NCBI RefSeq assembly: GCF_949282365.1
Contig: NZ_CASDOY010000022.1
Location: 1-33,752, forward strand
DNA: 33,752 nucleotides
Reading direction: 5' to 3'
DNA from: an uncultured Desulfovibrio sp.
GTDB lineage: Bacteria > Desulfobacterota > Desulfovibrionia > Desulfovibrionales > Desulfovibrionaceae
A program made the position numbers and the translations under genes. Under the pieces are notes generated by a model. It was not told the origin of the DNA. It searched no databases and saw nothing but the letters and a program-made list of their open reading frames with translations. Shown piece after piece: positions 1-7,505 of the stretch (positions are counted from its first letter, which is position 1; every line of letters starts with the position of its first letter).

Positions 1-249
1 GTATCCCCCGCTCCCGACACGACGCTTGACGATCTTATCGATCGCGTCGATTCGATCGACTCTTCCATCGACACGACGCTTGACGATCTTGCAGATCTTG
101 CTGATCGCATCGACTCGCTCGAATCTCCCGCCGATACGGCGGACGGCGGCTCCGTTGCCATCATCCTTTCGGCTGTTGCGCTCGGGCTGGTGGTCGTTGC
201 ATGCGTTGCCGGTGTCGTTGTAGTCGTGAACATGCGCAAGCGTTCGTAA
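1..249 (+). CDS. C-terminal fragment of a membrane-anchored repeat protein
   Basis: The frame is open from the first base to a TAA at 247-249, so only the last 82 codons are visible. The fragment has two copies of an 18-residue unit starting DTTLDDL, rich in Asp, Leu and Ile with a heptad-like pattern that suggests a short coiled coil or stalk. It is followed by a Pro/Asp/Gly linker and one strongly hydrophobic helix (about residues 51-76), then a short basic tail ending RKRS. This is the layout of a protein anchored by a C-terminal membrane helix with its bulk outside the membrane. The family cannot be named without the N-terminus. Codon choice (many GAT and TCG codons) looks unlike the genes downstream, which may mean recent acquisition. 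The function is unknown. Confidence 0.6.
   Translation, partial: VSPAPDTTLDDLIDRVDSIDSSIDTTLDDLADLADRIDSLESPADTADGGSVAIILSAVALGLVVVACVAGVVVVVNMRKRS
15..90 (+). repeat. Two-copy in-frame coding repeat, 54-bp period
   Basis: A 22-nt stretch is identical at 15-36 and 69-90, exactly 54 bp (18 codons) apart, and encodes DTTLDDL in both copies. The copies diverge in between. More copies may lie upstream of the window edge. Confidence 0.75.
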
Positions 250-433
250 AGAACACATCGTAGGAACAGACGGCGGGCAGGGGCGCTCCCGCACAGGCCC
301 TGAACGGCGGCAGCGGGGCCCGGCCTGACGGCCACCGCCCGCACGGGCCCCAGGCCGGAGGATGTTTTGACAGCGGGGCGCTTTCCCCGGCAACGCGGCC
401 TTGCGGCGGACCGGGCACAGGCGGTCTTCACAT

Positions 434-468
434 CTCCCTGACTCTCGTGCAAGTCACAGGGCAGGGAG
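434..468 (+). promoter_or_regulatory. Possible hairpin masking the recombinase ribosome-binding site
   Basis: CTCCCTG at 434-440 is the exact reverse complement of CAGGGAG at 462-468, which contains most of the Shine-Dalgarno of the recombinase gene (GGGAGGA, 464-470). Folding of this 7-bp stem with a 21-nt loop would hide the ribosome-binding site and lower recombinase synthesis. This is inference from sequence only; short stems occur by chance in GC-rich DNA. Confidence 0.25.
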
Positions 469-476
469 GATAGATG

Positions 477-1079
477 ATGGGAAATGTCTACGGATACATG
501 CGCGTCTCAAGCATCGACCAGAACGAGACACGGCAGCGCGTCGCCCTGGAAAAACAGCGGATCCCCGGGGAGCGCATCTTCATGGACAAGATCTCGGGCA
601 AGGACTTCCGGCGCCCGCAATACACGCGTCTGCTCCGGCGCCTGCGCCCAGGCGACCAGCTCTGCATCACCAGCATCGACAGGCTCGGCAGGAATTATGA
701 GGAGATACAGCAGCAATGGCGGCACATCACCCGGGAGATGGGCGTGGACATCCTCGTCCTGGACATGCCCCTGCTGGATACCCGCCGCGACCGGGACCTG
801 CTGGGGACCTTCATCGCGGACATCGTGTTGCAGATCCTGTCCTTCGTGGCCCAGAACGAACGCGAGAACATCCGCCGCCGACAGGCCGAGGGCATCGCGG
901 CGGCCCGGCGCAACGGCGTGCGCTTCGGCAAAAGGCCCAGACCGCTGCCGCCGGATTTCCACGAGACCTACGGCCTGTGGTCCCGGGGCGAGATATCGAC
1001 CTCGGAAGCGGCCCGGCGCAGCGGCATGGCCCGTTCCACATTCCGCAGTCGCGCGGCGGCCTATCGTAAGTGCCCGTAA
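477..1079 (+). CDS. Serine recombinase, resolvase/invertase family
   Basis: A 200-residue site-specific recombinase of the Hin/Gin/Tn3-resolvase class, which cuts paired DNA sites through a 5'-phosphoserine link and re-joins them after strand rotation. The N-terminus has the family signature YMRVSS..DQN, with the catalytic serine at residue 11. The conserved dimer-core segment (ITSIDRLGRN) and long E-helix (SFVAQNERENIRRRQAEGI) follow, and a helix-turn-helix DNA-binding domain covers about residues 155-195. The length is normal for small serine recombinases. Start choice: ATG 477 sits 7 nt after GGAGG; ATG 474 is an alternative that adds one Met. The gene stands alone. Its likely substrates are the two dyad sites just past its stop (1086-1109 and 1202-1225), suggesting an invertase rather than a transposon resolvase. 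No transposase is adjacent. Family is certain, substrate is inferred. Confidence 0.93.
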   Translation: MGNVYGYMRVSSIDQNETRQRVALEKQRIPGERIFMDKISGKDFRRPQYTRLLRRLRPGDQLCITSIDRLGRNYEEIQQQWRHITREMGVDILVLDMPLLDTRRDRDLLGTFIADIVLQILSFVAQNERENIRRRQAEGIAAARRNGVRFGKRPRPLPPDFHETYGLWSRGEISTSEAARRSGMARSTFRSRAAAYRKCP

Positions 1080-1085
1080 CAATAC

Positions 1086-1109
1086 GGCGGAAAAGTGTAC
1101 TTTTCCGCC
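1086..1109. repeat. Left dyad, candidate serine-recombinase crossover site
   Basis: Two perfect 11-nt arms, GGCGGAAAAGT (1086-1096) and ACTTTTCCGCC (1099-1109), flank the dinucleotide GT at 1097-1098. A dyad of about 24-28 bp centred on a 2-bp overlap is the architecture of serine-recombinase crossover sites such as hix and gix. It begins 6 bp after the recombinase stop codon. An alternative reading is the remnant end of an insertion sequence. Confidence 0.6.
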
Positions 1110-1135
1110 AGCACAAAAAATATGTTTTTCCTTGT

Positions 1136-1164
1136 TAAATAATTCTATAATGCTTGCTTGTCAA
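1136..1164 (-). promoter_or_regulatory. Candidate promoter inside the invertible segment, reading left
   Basis: On the minus strand there is a consensus -35 TTGACA (1164-1159), a 17-nt spacer and TATTTA (1141-1136), a weak -10. As drawn it reads toward the 3' end of the recombinase gene, away from the GGDEF gene. Inversion between the two dyads would turn it toward 1435. On the plus strand a perfect TATAAT lies at 1146-1151 but has no good -35, so the promoter call stays tentative. Confidence 0.4.
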
Positions 1165-1201
1165 TATATATTCTCAATATGACATCCTGCCCGTGGGCAT
1201 C

Positions 1202-1225
1202 GGCGATAAAGTACACTTTTCCGCC
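1202..1225. repeat. Right dyad, inverted partner of the 1086 site
   Basis: Arms GGCGATAAAGT and ACTTTTCCGCC flank AC (1213-1214); two of eleven arm positions mismatch. On the minus strand the centre reads GT, matching the left site. An 18-nt perfect inverted repeat, GGCGGAAAAGTGTACTTT, is shared: plus strand at 1086-1103, minus strand at 1225-1208. A 16-nt direct match (ACTTTTCCGCCAGCAC, 1099-1114 and 1215-1230) also extends beyond the dyads on the right-hand arm. Centres are 116 bp apart. Confidence 0.6.
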
Positions 1226-1434
1226 AGCACGGTAACATATCAGATTATTTTTCTGATGGTCAAAGGCAGTGCAGTCCTGGACACGGTCCATGCCTGATCG
1301 AATGCATGTCCGACAGGCAGTCCCGCAGGACGGCAACAGAAAAATGTCCGGCATATGCCAGACGCAGCGTACCGCGGCCTGTGCTGCCAGCTGAAAGAGC
1401 AATGCCCTTCCGGCTCCCAGGGCAAGGAGAAATC

Positions 1435-3054
1435 GTGCCGTTTTCCACTTATTCCTCCCCCAGCTTCCTGTGGCATGTCACAACGGACAGGCTCATCTTC
1501 TGCGTCTCCGCTCTGGCCTCTCTGGGCCTGGCGGAGGGGAACGCCCCGGCGACCATGGATGCCCTGCTGGAGCATCTGCCCGCCAGACAGCGGCTGCTCC
1601 TGCAGCAGCAGCGCACCTCCCTGCTGGCCGACAGCAAGGCATCCGGCCGGACCGGCGCCTATACCTACAACGGCAAGGACGTCAATGAATACCTGCACGT
1701 CATCCGGCGCGATGCCGAGGGCCGTCCCCTGACCGTCCTCATCTGCCTGGAACTGCTGGAAGGCGTCTCCCCGCTGCCCGAAGACTCCGGCGGGGGCTAC
1801 TGGACCTATACGCGCGAGCGGAAGCAATTTTGCCTGGACATACGCTGCGCCGCGTTGCTGGGCCTGGGAGGCAGGCCGGGGCCGCTGGACGGGAACGGCT
1901 GGCGCCGCTTGCGCCGCAACTACCGCACCTCCGGCCTGATCTCCCGCATGCGCCACTGGCTGAACAGCGTCGACGGCCCGGAACGCCTGCGCCTGCTGCT
2001 GATGCCCTGCCGGCCGCAGGGGACGCAGCTCCTGCTGACGGCCGCCGTGCTGACGCGCGATGCCCAGGGACGGGCCGCCATGGTGGCGGGCGGCCTGACG
2101 CCCGCTCAGGAACACAAGACCGCCTCGGCACCGGTACGGGACGCCTGCTCCTGGGCCATGGAAAACTGCTGCGACGGCCTGTGGGACTGGGATGCCACCA
2201 CCAACAAGGTCTATTACAGCCAGAGCTATCTGGCCATGCTGGGGCACACGCCGGCCAGCTTCCCCGCGGAGCTGGACTCCTGGGCGTACGCCGTGCACCC
2301 CGATGATTTCGAAAAGACCGTGGCCCTGCAGATGCGTATCGCCGCTTCGCCGGACGAAGGGGATTCCTTTGCCTGCACCTACCGCATACGCCGGGCCGAC
2401 GGCTCCTGGCTATGGATCCTGGGGCGCGGCTGTGTGACCAGCCGGGACGCCGCGGGCCGGGCCCTGCGCATCGTGAGCATCCATACGGACATCACCTCCC
2501 TGCAGCAGGAACGCGATGTGCTGGAAGGCCTGGTGCTGACGGATCAGCTGACGGGCGCCTCCAACCGCTACCATCTGGAACGCTTCCTGCGGCAGCCACG
2601 CAGGATCGGCAGCCCCCTGTGCGTCGTCATGGCCGATGTGGACGGCCTGAAGCTGATCAACGACCATCTCGGACACGGCGCCGGGGACAACCTGCTCCGC
2701 TCCGTGGCGGGCCTGCTGCAAAGCCATGTCCGCTCCGAAGACTGCGTGGCCCGCACCGGCGGGGACGAATTCGCCCTGATCTTCTCCTGTTCCCAGGCCG
2801 TGGTGCGCCAGCGCCTGGAGGATATCCGGCGGGTGCTGGCCGACCGGCAGGACGGGAGCCTGCCCATCGAGATCTCGTTCGGCATGGCCGGTTCGGACGA
2901 CGGCTCCATCCCGGCGGAAACATTGCTGCATCAGGCCGATGCCAGGATGCTCCGGGAAAAGAAGCGCCGCCGCACCGCTTCGCACGCCCGCATCCGCGCC
3001 TGGCTGGAACAGCATACGGGACAGGCCGTGACGGGCGACGATTGCCGGCTCTGA
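1435..3054 (+). CDS. PAS-GGDEF diguanylate cyclase
   Basis: Predicted to make the second messenger c-di-GMP from two GTP. From the chosen start the protein is 539 residues. About 1-230 is an N-terminal region without a recognised fold; about 240-355 is a PAS_3-type sensor (WDWDATTNKV, HPDD, YRIRRADGSWLWI, DITSLQQ); about 365-520 is the GGDEF domain (LTDQLTGASNRYHLE, DVDGLKLINDHLGHGAGD). The catalytic GGDEF motif is intact at residues 442-446, and RSED five residues before it fits the RxxD inhibitory site, so product feedback is likely. No transmembrane helix is obvious, suggesting a cytoplasmic enzyme. Start: GTG 1435 is preceded by AAGGAG at 1424-1429 with 5-nt spacing; ATG 1402 and ATG 1306 are in frame but have weak sites. 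The putative promoter switch upstream would make it a phase-variable c-di-GMP source, which is inference. The activity call is strong; the signal sensed is unknown. Confidence 0.9.
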   Translation: MPFSTYSSPSFLWHVTTDRLIFCVSALASLGLAEGNAPATMDALLEHLPARQRLLLQQQRTSLLADSKASGRTGAYTYNGKDVNEYLHVIRRDAEGRPLTVLICLELLEGVSPLPEDSGGGYWTYTRERKQFCLDIRCAALLGLGGRPGPLDGNGWRRLRRNYRTSGLISRMRHWLNSVDGPERLRLLLMPCRPQGTQLLLTAAVLTRDAQGRAAMVAGGLTPAQEHKTASAPVRDACSWAMENCCDGLWDWDATTNKVYYSQSYLAMLGHTPASFPAELDSWAYAVHPDDFEKTVALQMRIAASPDEGDSFACTYRIRRADGSWLWILGRGCVTSRDAAGRALRIVSIHTDITSLQQERDVLEGLVLTDQLTGASNRYHLERFLRQPRRIGSPLCVVMADVDGLKLINDHLGHGAGDNLLRSVAGLLQSHVRSEDCVARTGGDEFALIFSCSQAVVRQRLEDIRRVLADRQDGSLPIEISFGMAGSDDGSIPAETLLHQADARMLREKKRRRTASHARIRAWLEQHTGQAVTGDDCRL

Positions 3055-3673
3055 GGCCGGCCCGGGACGAAGGGAGCGCAGCGCCCAGCCGGACACACGG
3101 CTGGACACACGGCCGGACAGCGGTTCTCCCTGGAGGCCGCAGCGGGGCGCCCCGCCAACACCCATCGCCGGCAGCGGGGAAACGATGCCCCGGTCCGGGC
3201 GGTCTGCCGGACGGGGCCCTGGGCCCGGACCCGCCTTCATGGCAGGCCCCAGGTACAGGATGCGCGGCATCCGGCGGGGCTGACCGGCGGGGGCCGGCAG
3301 TACGCCCTCCGGCCACGGGGAGCGTGCCGCGCAACCGGCGGGACGCGAAGACGGGCTGGTGGATAGCGGCCAAGGAGAGCGGGCCTTCACCGGCCATGCG
3401 CTGCCCACGGATATGACGGAGCCCCGTCCACAGGCGGATCGTTCCTGGACGGACAAACTGATCCCGGCAAACAATAAGATTGTCCGGCAACGAAAGCTGT
3501 GCTAGCATCGTTGCCAAAGAGGGACCCGGACATCGCGGTCTTTCCGCCTCCATCGGGAGCGGGACACGGCAAAAAAAGACCACAAGAAGAAAGGCTCGGG
3601 ACAACTCCCTGTATCCATTATGACTATCAACAGACGATCGCAGGGCGTCACATCAACGCAAGGAGGGGAATCT
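3055..3673. other. Gene-poor gap before the TolC-family gene
   Basis: About 620 bp. The first 370 bp are GC-rich with no frame that has a credible start and no protein family recognised on either strand. The last 200 bp carry a promoter-like pair and the leader of the TolC-family gene. Confidence 0.5.
3480..3508 (+). promoter_or_regulatory. Candidate sigma70-type promoter for the TolC-family gene
   Basis: TTGTCC (3480-3485), 17-nt spacer, TAGCAT (3503-3508; 4 of 6 matches to the -10 consensus). It would leave a leader of about 160 nt before ATG 3674. It is the best pair seen in this gap. Confidence 0.4.
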
Positions 3674-5105
3674 ATGCTCACACTGAGAAAACTGAAAAAC
3701 GCCGCCGTCCTGGCGGCCTGTCTGCTGGTCTGGGGCGTCGGGGCATCCCAGGCCGCCGATACGCCCCGGCCGGGCAATGCCAAGACGCGGATCACGGTCA
3801 ACGATACCGTGCACGGCGTGCTGACCAGTCACCGCAGCCTGATGAGCATCAAGGAAAACCGTTCCGCCCTGGAGCATGAGGTCCGCAAGGCGCAGGCGGG
3901 TTTCGGCCCGGGCGGGTTTCGGCCCGCGGGTGGATGTGGGCGGCTCCATCGGGGTGGGGGTGCTGAGCGACACCACCTCCCGCGGCATGGACGTTGACGA
4001 CCAGTGGCTGAGCGTGGGCAGCGTGTCCGCCAAGCTGGTCCAGCCCATCTGGGACGGCTTCGCCACCCGCAGCCGCGTGCGCGCGGCCCAGGCCACCCTG
4101 GATTCGGTCAAGGCCCGGGTCTTCGACACGGCCACCTCCCTGTCCCTGGACGGCATCATCGCCCACATCGACCTCCTGCGGCGCATCAAGCTGGTGGAAC
4201 TGGCGCGCACCAATGTGGCCCGCCACGAGGCCATCCTGGGCCAGGCCCACGAGCGCGCCGGCATGGGCGCCGATACCCGGGCCGACGTGACCCAGGCCGA
4301 GTCCCGCCTGCAGCGGGCCCGTTCCTCCCTGGCCGAGGCCGAGGACGCGCTGCGCGTGGCCTACAGCACCTATTCCCGCCTGACGGGCATCTATACGGTG
4401 GGCAGCCTGGACGCCGTGCCCATGCCGCCGAACATGCCCGACACGGCCGCGGCCTTCATCGAGATGGGCGAAAAGCACAATCCCAAGCTGGCCGCCTACC
4501 TGCAGGACATCCGCGCCGCCAAGGGCCAGAAGGAACTGGCCCAGTCCAACATGTACCCCACCTTCCAGCTGGAAGCCGGGCCCGAATACAGTGACCGCGG
4601 CGGCGACCGCGACCGCTGGGTCTACAGCTTCGACGTGCTGGCCACCGTGCGCTGGAACGTCTTCAACAGCGGCGCCGACGTGGCCGGCATCCGCGCCGCC
4701 TCGGCCCGTGAACGCGAGGCCCGCCAGAACCTGTACGACTACATGGACACGCTGCGCCTGGACATGGAATCCACCTGGAGCAACTATCTGGCGGCCAAGG
4801 AACAGTACCTGCACTACAGCGAAGCCGTGAAGAACAATACCTATACGCGGCAGGCCTATCAGGAGCAGTTCCTGCTGGGTACCCGCAGCCTGCTGGACGT
4901 GCTGGACTCCGAGAACGAACTCTACAACTCCGCCAGCCAGGCCGAGACCGCGCGCGGCAACATCCTGGTGGGCGCCTACCGCATGTGCGCCCTGGCCGGG
5001 GACCTGCTGCCGCGCATGAACGTGCCGCAGGAACTCGTCACCGAGAAGCCCATCGAAGCCAAGCATGTGCAGGGCGAGGACTTTGAACTGGGCTGGTTCA
5101 AGTAA
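3674..5105 (+). pseudogene. TolC-family outer-membrane efflux protein, frame broken by 16-bp duplication
   Basis: TolC-type proteins form trimeric outer-membrane ducts for type I secretion or efflux. The gene starts at ATG 3674 after AGGAGGGG (3661-3668). A signal peptide (basic LRKLKN, hydrophobic core, cleavage near GASQA) leads into the mature N-terminus. At codon 75 or so the frame is lost at a tandem duplication (3895-3926); the first frame stops at 3997. The second frame carries the rest through to 5105, including DVGGSIGVGVLSDTTS, long coiled-coil segments (SRLQRARSSLAEAEDALRV), RWNVFNSGADVAG and GTRSLLDVLDSENELYNS, all typical of the family. Removing one 16-bp copy restores a single frame of exactly 471 codons. 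As written no full product can be made. It could be a recent knockout, a slippage switch or an assembly error. No inner-membrane or periplasmic partner genes are adjacent. An internal ATG 3876 opens the second frame but lacks a signal peptide. Confidence 0.85.
3895..3926 (+). repeat. Perfect 16-bp tandem duplication causing the frameshift
   Basis: GGCGGGTTTCGGCCCG occurs at 3895-3910 and again directly at 3911-3926. Sixteen is not a multiple of three, so one extra copy shifts the frame by +1. With one copy the protein would read AQAGFGPRVDVGG without interruption. Confidence 0.95.
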
Positions 5106-5251
5106 GCGGCGAAGGATACCGGCGGGCTGCCGAACGCCCGCGCAGAATGACGGTATGGACCGGGAAGGACGTTTCCCGGCCCGGGATCGATAGGGGCCCC
5201 CTTTCGGCGGGCCCCGTGGATCTTTCCCCTCCCACGGGGATCCCCTTGAGA

Positions 5252-5283
5252 CACAGGCGGCTCACAGCCGCCTGTGTTTTTTT
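5252..5283 (+). terminator. Rho-independent terminator after the TolC-family gene
   Basis: An 11-bp perfect stem, CACAGGCGGCT (5252-5262) and AGCCGCCTGTG (5266-5276), with a CAC loop is followed by seven T residues (5277-5283). It lies about 150 bp past the stop at 5105. Confidence 0.9.
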
Positions 5284-5864
5284 CTGCATGGAGCCCGGTC
5301 CGCCCCTTTGCGCAGGCCGGGCACAAACGTCGCACCTGGAGGCAGACGGGGCAGGGACAGTCCTGGCGGCAGGCCGGCGCGCAACGGAGAGAGCTCTCTG
5401 GCAGGACATGTGCCGCAGGCCCCAGCCTTCGGAGGCCGCAGGGGCAGGCCAGCTGGCGGCCCTGCGGCGTGCAGCCGCCCCAGCGGGCTTTCATGCGTAC
5501 CAGACGCAGGGGCGAGGGTGGAGGGACGGGCGAGTTGTCCCCCCTCCTTTCGGACAGACAGGACGGAGGCACGCACAACAATGCCTTCTCGCAGGGGTGG
5601 CGGCACTTCCTTGCCGACCTGGACCCGAGAACAAGGGAAGCGACCGGATCCCCTCCTCTCCAGCGCGATCCATGCGTCCTGCTGCCAGCCGAAGTTCGCG
5701 GACATGGCCGCAGCTCTGGGGGATACACATCTTCCGCTTGCGGGCATATGCTGGTCCGCGAGGCTGCCGGGGAGGACGTACGCCCCTCCCCTTGCGCAGT
5801 CGTCCCTGCCGGACGTCCCGCCACGCGCCGCGATGCGCACGACCTGTCATGCCGGAGGCTGACC
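5284..5864. other. Gene-poor GC-rich gap
   Basis: About 580 bp between the terminator and the nucleotidase gene. All six frames are partly open because of high GC, but none has a good ribosome-binding site with a recognisable protein. No clear promoter was picked out. Confidence 0.45.
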
Positions 5865-7505
5865 ATGACCCCCATGCATCCCTTGCCCCTACGGGCGTTC
5901 CTTTTCTGTCTTGCGTGCCTCGTGCTGTCCCTGTCCGGCTGCACGGCGCGGCAGGTCCAGGAGCGGGCCAGCGCGCCACACGGACTGGAGCTCGTCATCC
6001 TGCATGTGAACGATACCCACGCCCATGTGGCGGGCATCGACCCCTACGGCAATGCCGCCTTTTCCGAGACCGGCAGCCGGGGCGGCTATGGCCGGATCGC
6101 GGCGGCCATCCGTCAGGCCCGGGCCGCCGGGGACAATGTGCTGGCCCTGGACGCCGGCGACCAGTTTCAGGGCACGCTCTATTACAGCGTGAACAAGTGG
6201 CCCCTGCTGGCGGACATGGACCGCCACCTTCCCTATGACGCCATGACGCTGGGCAATCACGAATTCGACGAAGGCTGTCTGGAGCTTTCCCGTTTTCTGG
6301 AGACGGTCCCCTTCCCCGTGCTGGCGGCCAACCTTGCGCCGGAAAAGGGCTGTCCGCTGCTGCAGAACAGGATCGTGCCCTTTGTCGTCCGCGAGATCCG
6401 GGGCCATCGCGTGGGCATCGTCGGACTGGCCAATGATGCAAGCTCGCTGGCGGCGGCCTGCCCGCAGACCCGCTTTCTGGACACGGTCACCGCCCTGCGC
6501 GGCGCCGTGAAGGAGCTGGAACAGCAGGGCGTACGGCACATCGTGGCCCTGACCCATCTGGGCTTGCCCGCGGACCGCCGGCTGGCCCGGTCCGTGGACG
6601 GGGTGGACGTGATCGTGGGCGGCCATACGCACAGCTATCTGGGGCCGGGCTCCGCAGAAGGCCCGTATCCCGTTGTGGAGCGCTCGCCTTCCGGCCAGCC
6701 CGTGCTGGTGGTGACGGCCAAGCGGGCCACGCAGTATCTGGGCCGCCTGGACGTCGTTTTTGACAGGGAGGGGATCCCCCTTGCCTGGGACGGCGGCCCG
6801 CGGGAGCTGATGCCCGACGACGCGGGGACAGCGGCCATCAGCGCGCTGGTCGGGAGCTATACGGCCACGCTGGAAGCCTTGCGCAAGGACGTGGTGGGCA
6901 GCCGGCACATGGACGGCGTGCCCGACGGCATGGACGCCTGCCGGGAAGGGGAATGCCTGGGCGGCATGGTGACGACGGACGCCATGCTGGCCTATGCCAG
7001 ACCCTACGGCGCCGTCATCGCCCTGTGCAACGGGGGGGCCATCCGGGCCGCCTTGCCCAGGGGCCCCATCACGCGCGGCGATCTGCTGACCATGCATCCC
7101 TTCGGCAATACGATGGTGCTGCGCGCATACAGCGGTGAGCAGATCCGGCAGGCCCTGGAACACGGCGTGGCCGGAGAAGGCGGCAAGGGGCCGCGCCTGC
7201 TGCAGGTGGCAGGGCTGCGCTACGCCGTGGACGCCCGGCGTCCGGCGGGGAAGCGCGTCGTGCGCGTCCGGGTGGTGGACGGGCGCGGCAAGGCCGTCCC
7301 GCTGTCGCCGCAGGCACGTTACGGCGTCATCCTGCCTGCTTACCTGGCCGGGGGCGGCGACGGCCATGCAGCCCTGAAGGATGGCAAGGTGCTGCCTTCG
7401 CCTGATGCCATCGATGTGGACCTGGTGGAACGCTATCTGCGGACGCACGATCCGCTCCCCCTGCCCACGACGGGACGGATCTCGCGCGTGGAGCAGGAAG
7501 GCTGA
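5865..7505 (+). CDS. Lipoprotein 5'-nucleotidase/metallophosphoesterase, UshA-like
   Basis: Predicted exported enzyme that dephosphorylates nucleotides, for salvage of nucleosides and phosphate. It has 546 residues, close to UshA and CpdB-type enzymes. A lipoprotein signal ends at LSGC with Cys26 as the lipidation site, so it is likely membrane-tethered facing the periplasm. The N-terminal calcineurin-like metallophosphatase domain shows the dinuclear metal motifs NDTHAH (49-54), DAGDQFQG, GNHEFDEG and GGHTHS. The C-terminal 5'-nucleotidase domain shows NGGAIRAALPRGPITRGDLL, HPFGNTMV and LAGGGDGH. Start ATG 5865 follows GGAGG at 5854-5858; the frame is open far upstream but without signal-like sequence. 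It stands as a single gene; no clear terminator follows. Whether it prefers AMP, UDP-sugars or cyclic nucleotides cannot be told. Confidence 0.92.
   Translation: MTPMHPLPLRAFLFCLACLVLSLSGCTARQVQERASAPHGLELVILHVNDTHAHVAGIDPYGNAAFSETGSRGGYGRIAAAIRQARAAGDNVLALDAGDQFQGTLYYSVNKWPLLADMDRHLPYDAMTLGNHEFDEGCLELSRFLETVPFPVLAANLAPEKGCPLLQNRIVPFVVREIRGHRVGIVGLANDASSLAAACPQTRFLDTVTALRGAVKELEQQGVRHIVALTHLGLPADRRLARSVDGVDVIVGGHTHSYLGPGSAEGPYPVVERSPSGQPVLVVTAKRATQYLGRLDVVFDREGIPLAWDGGPRELMPDDAGTAAISALVGSYTATLEALRKDVVGSRHMDGVPDGMDACREGECLGGMVTTDAMLAYARPYGAVIALCNGGAIRAALPRGPITRGDLLTMHPFGNTMVLRAYSGEQIRQALEHGVAGEGGKGPRLLQVAGLRYAVDARRPAGKRVVRVRVVDGRGKAVPLSPQARYGVILPAYLAGGGDGHAALKDGKVLPSPDAIDVDLVERYLRTHDPLPLPTTGRISRVEQEG

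Larger units (their letters stand above)
1080..1434. other. Gap holding the putative invertible segment
   Basis: No gene is seen. The first half holds two inverted recombination-like dyads around AT-rich DNA with promoter-like hexamers on both strands. After 1230 the sequence returns to GC-rich and would be the leader of the GGDEF gene. A frame open from ATG 1306 runs into that gene, but it lacks a good ribosome-binding site. Confidence 0.6.

Noticed and set aside
315..351. GGGGCCCG / CGGGCCCC inverted repeat after the first partial gene as a terminator
   Set aside because: The stem is only 8 bp of pure GC with a 21-nt loop and no T-run in very GC-rich DNA; chance is likely.
1145..1402. A minus-strand frame reading out of the right dyad (GGKVYFIADAHGQDVI), possibly an insertion-sequence remnant
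   Set aside because: It is not recognised as a transposase and has no start signal. An IS-end origin for the dyads remains an alternative but is not supported by any transposase sequence here.
5260..5494. A Cys-rich minus-strand stretch with CxxC-like pairs (CPCPVC, CPAC) in the gap before the nucleotidase
   Set aside because: It looks zinc-ribbon-like, but there is no ribosome-binding site before the Met at 5494, the frame runs through the terminator and deep into the antisense of the TolC-family gene, and no family was recognised.
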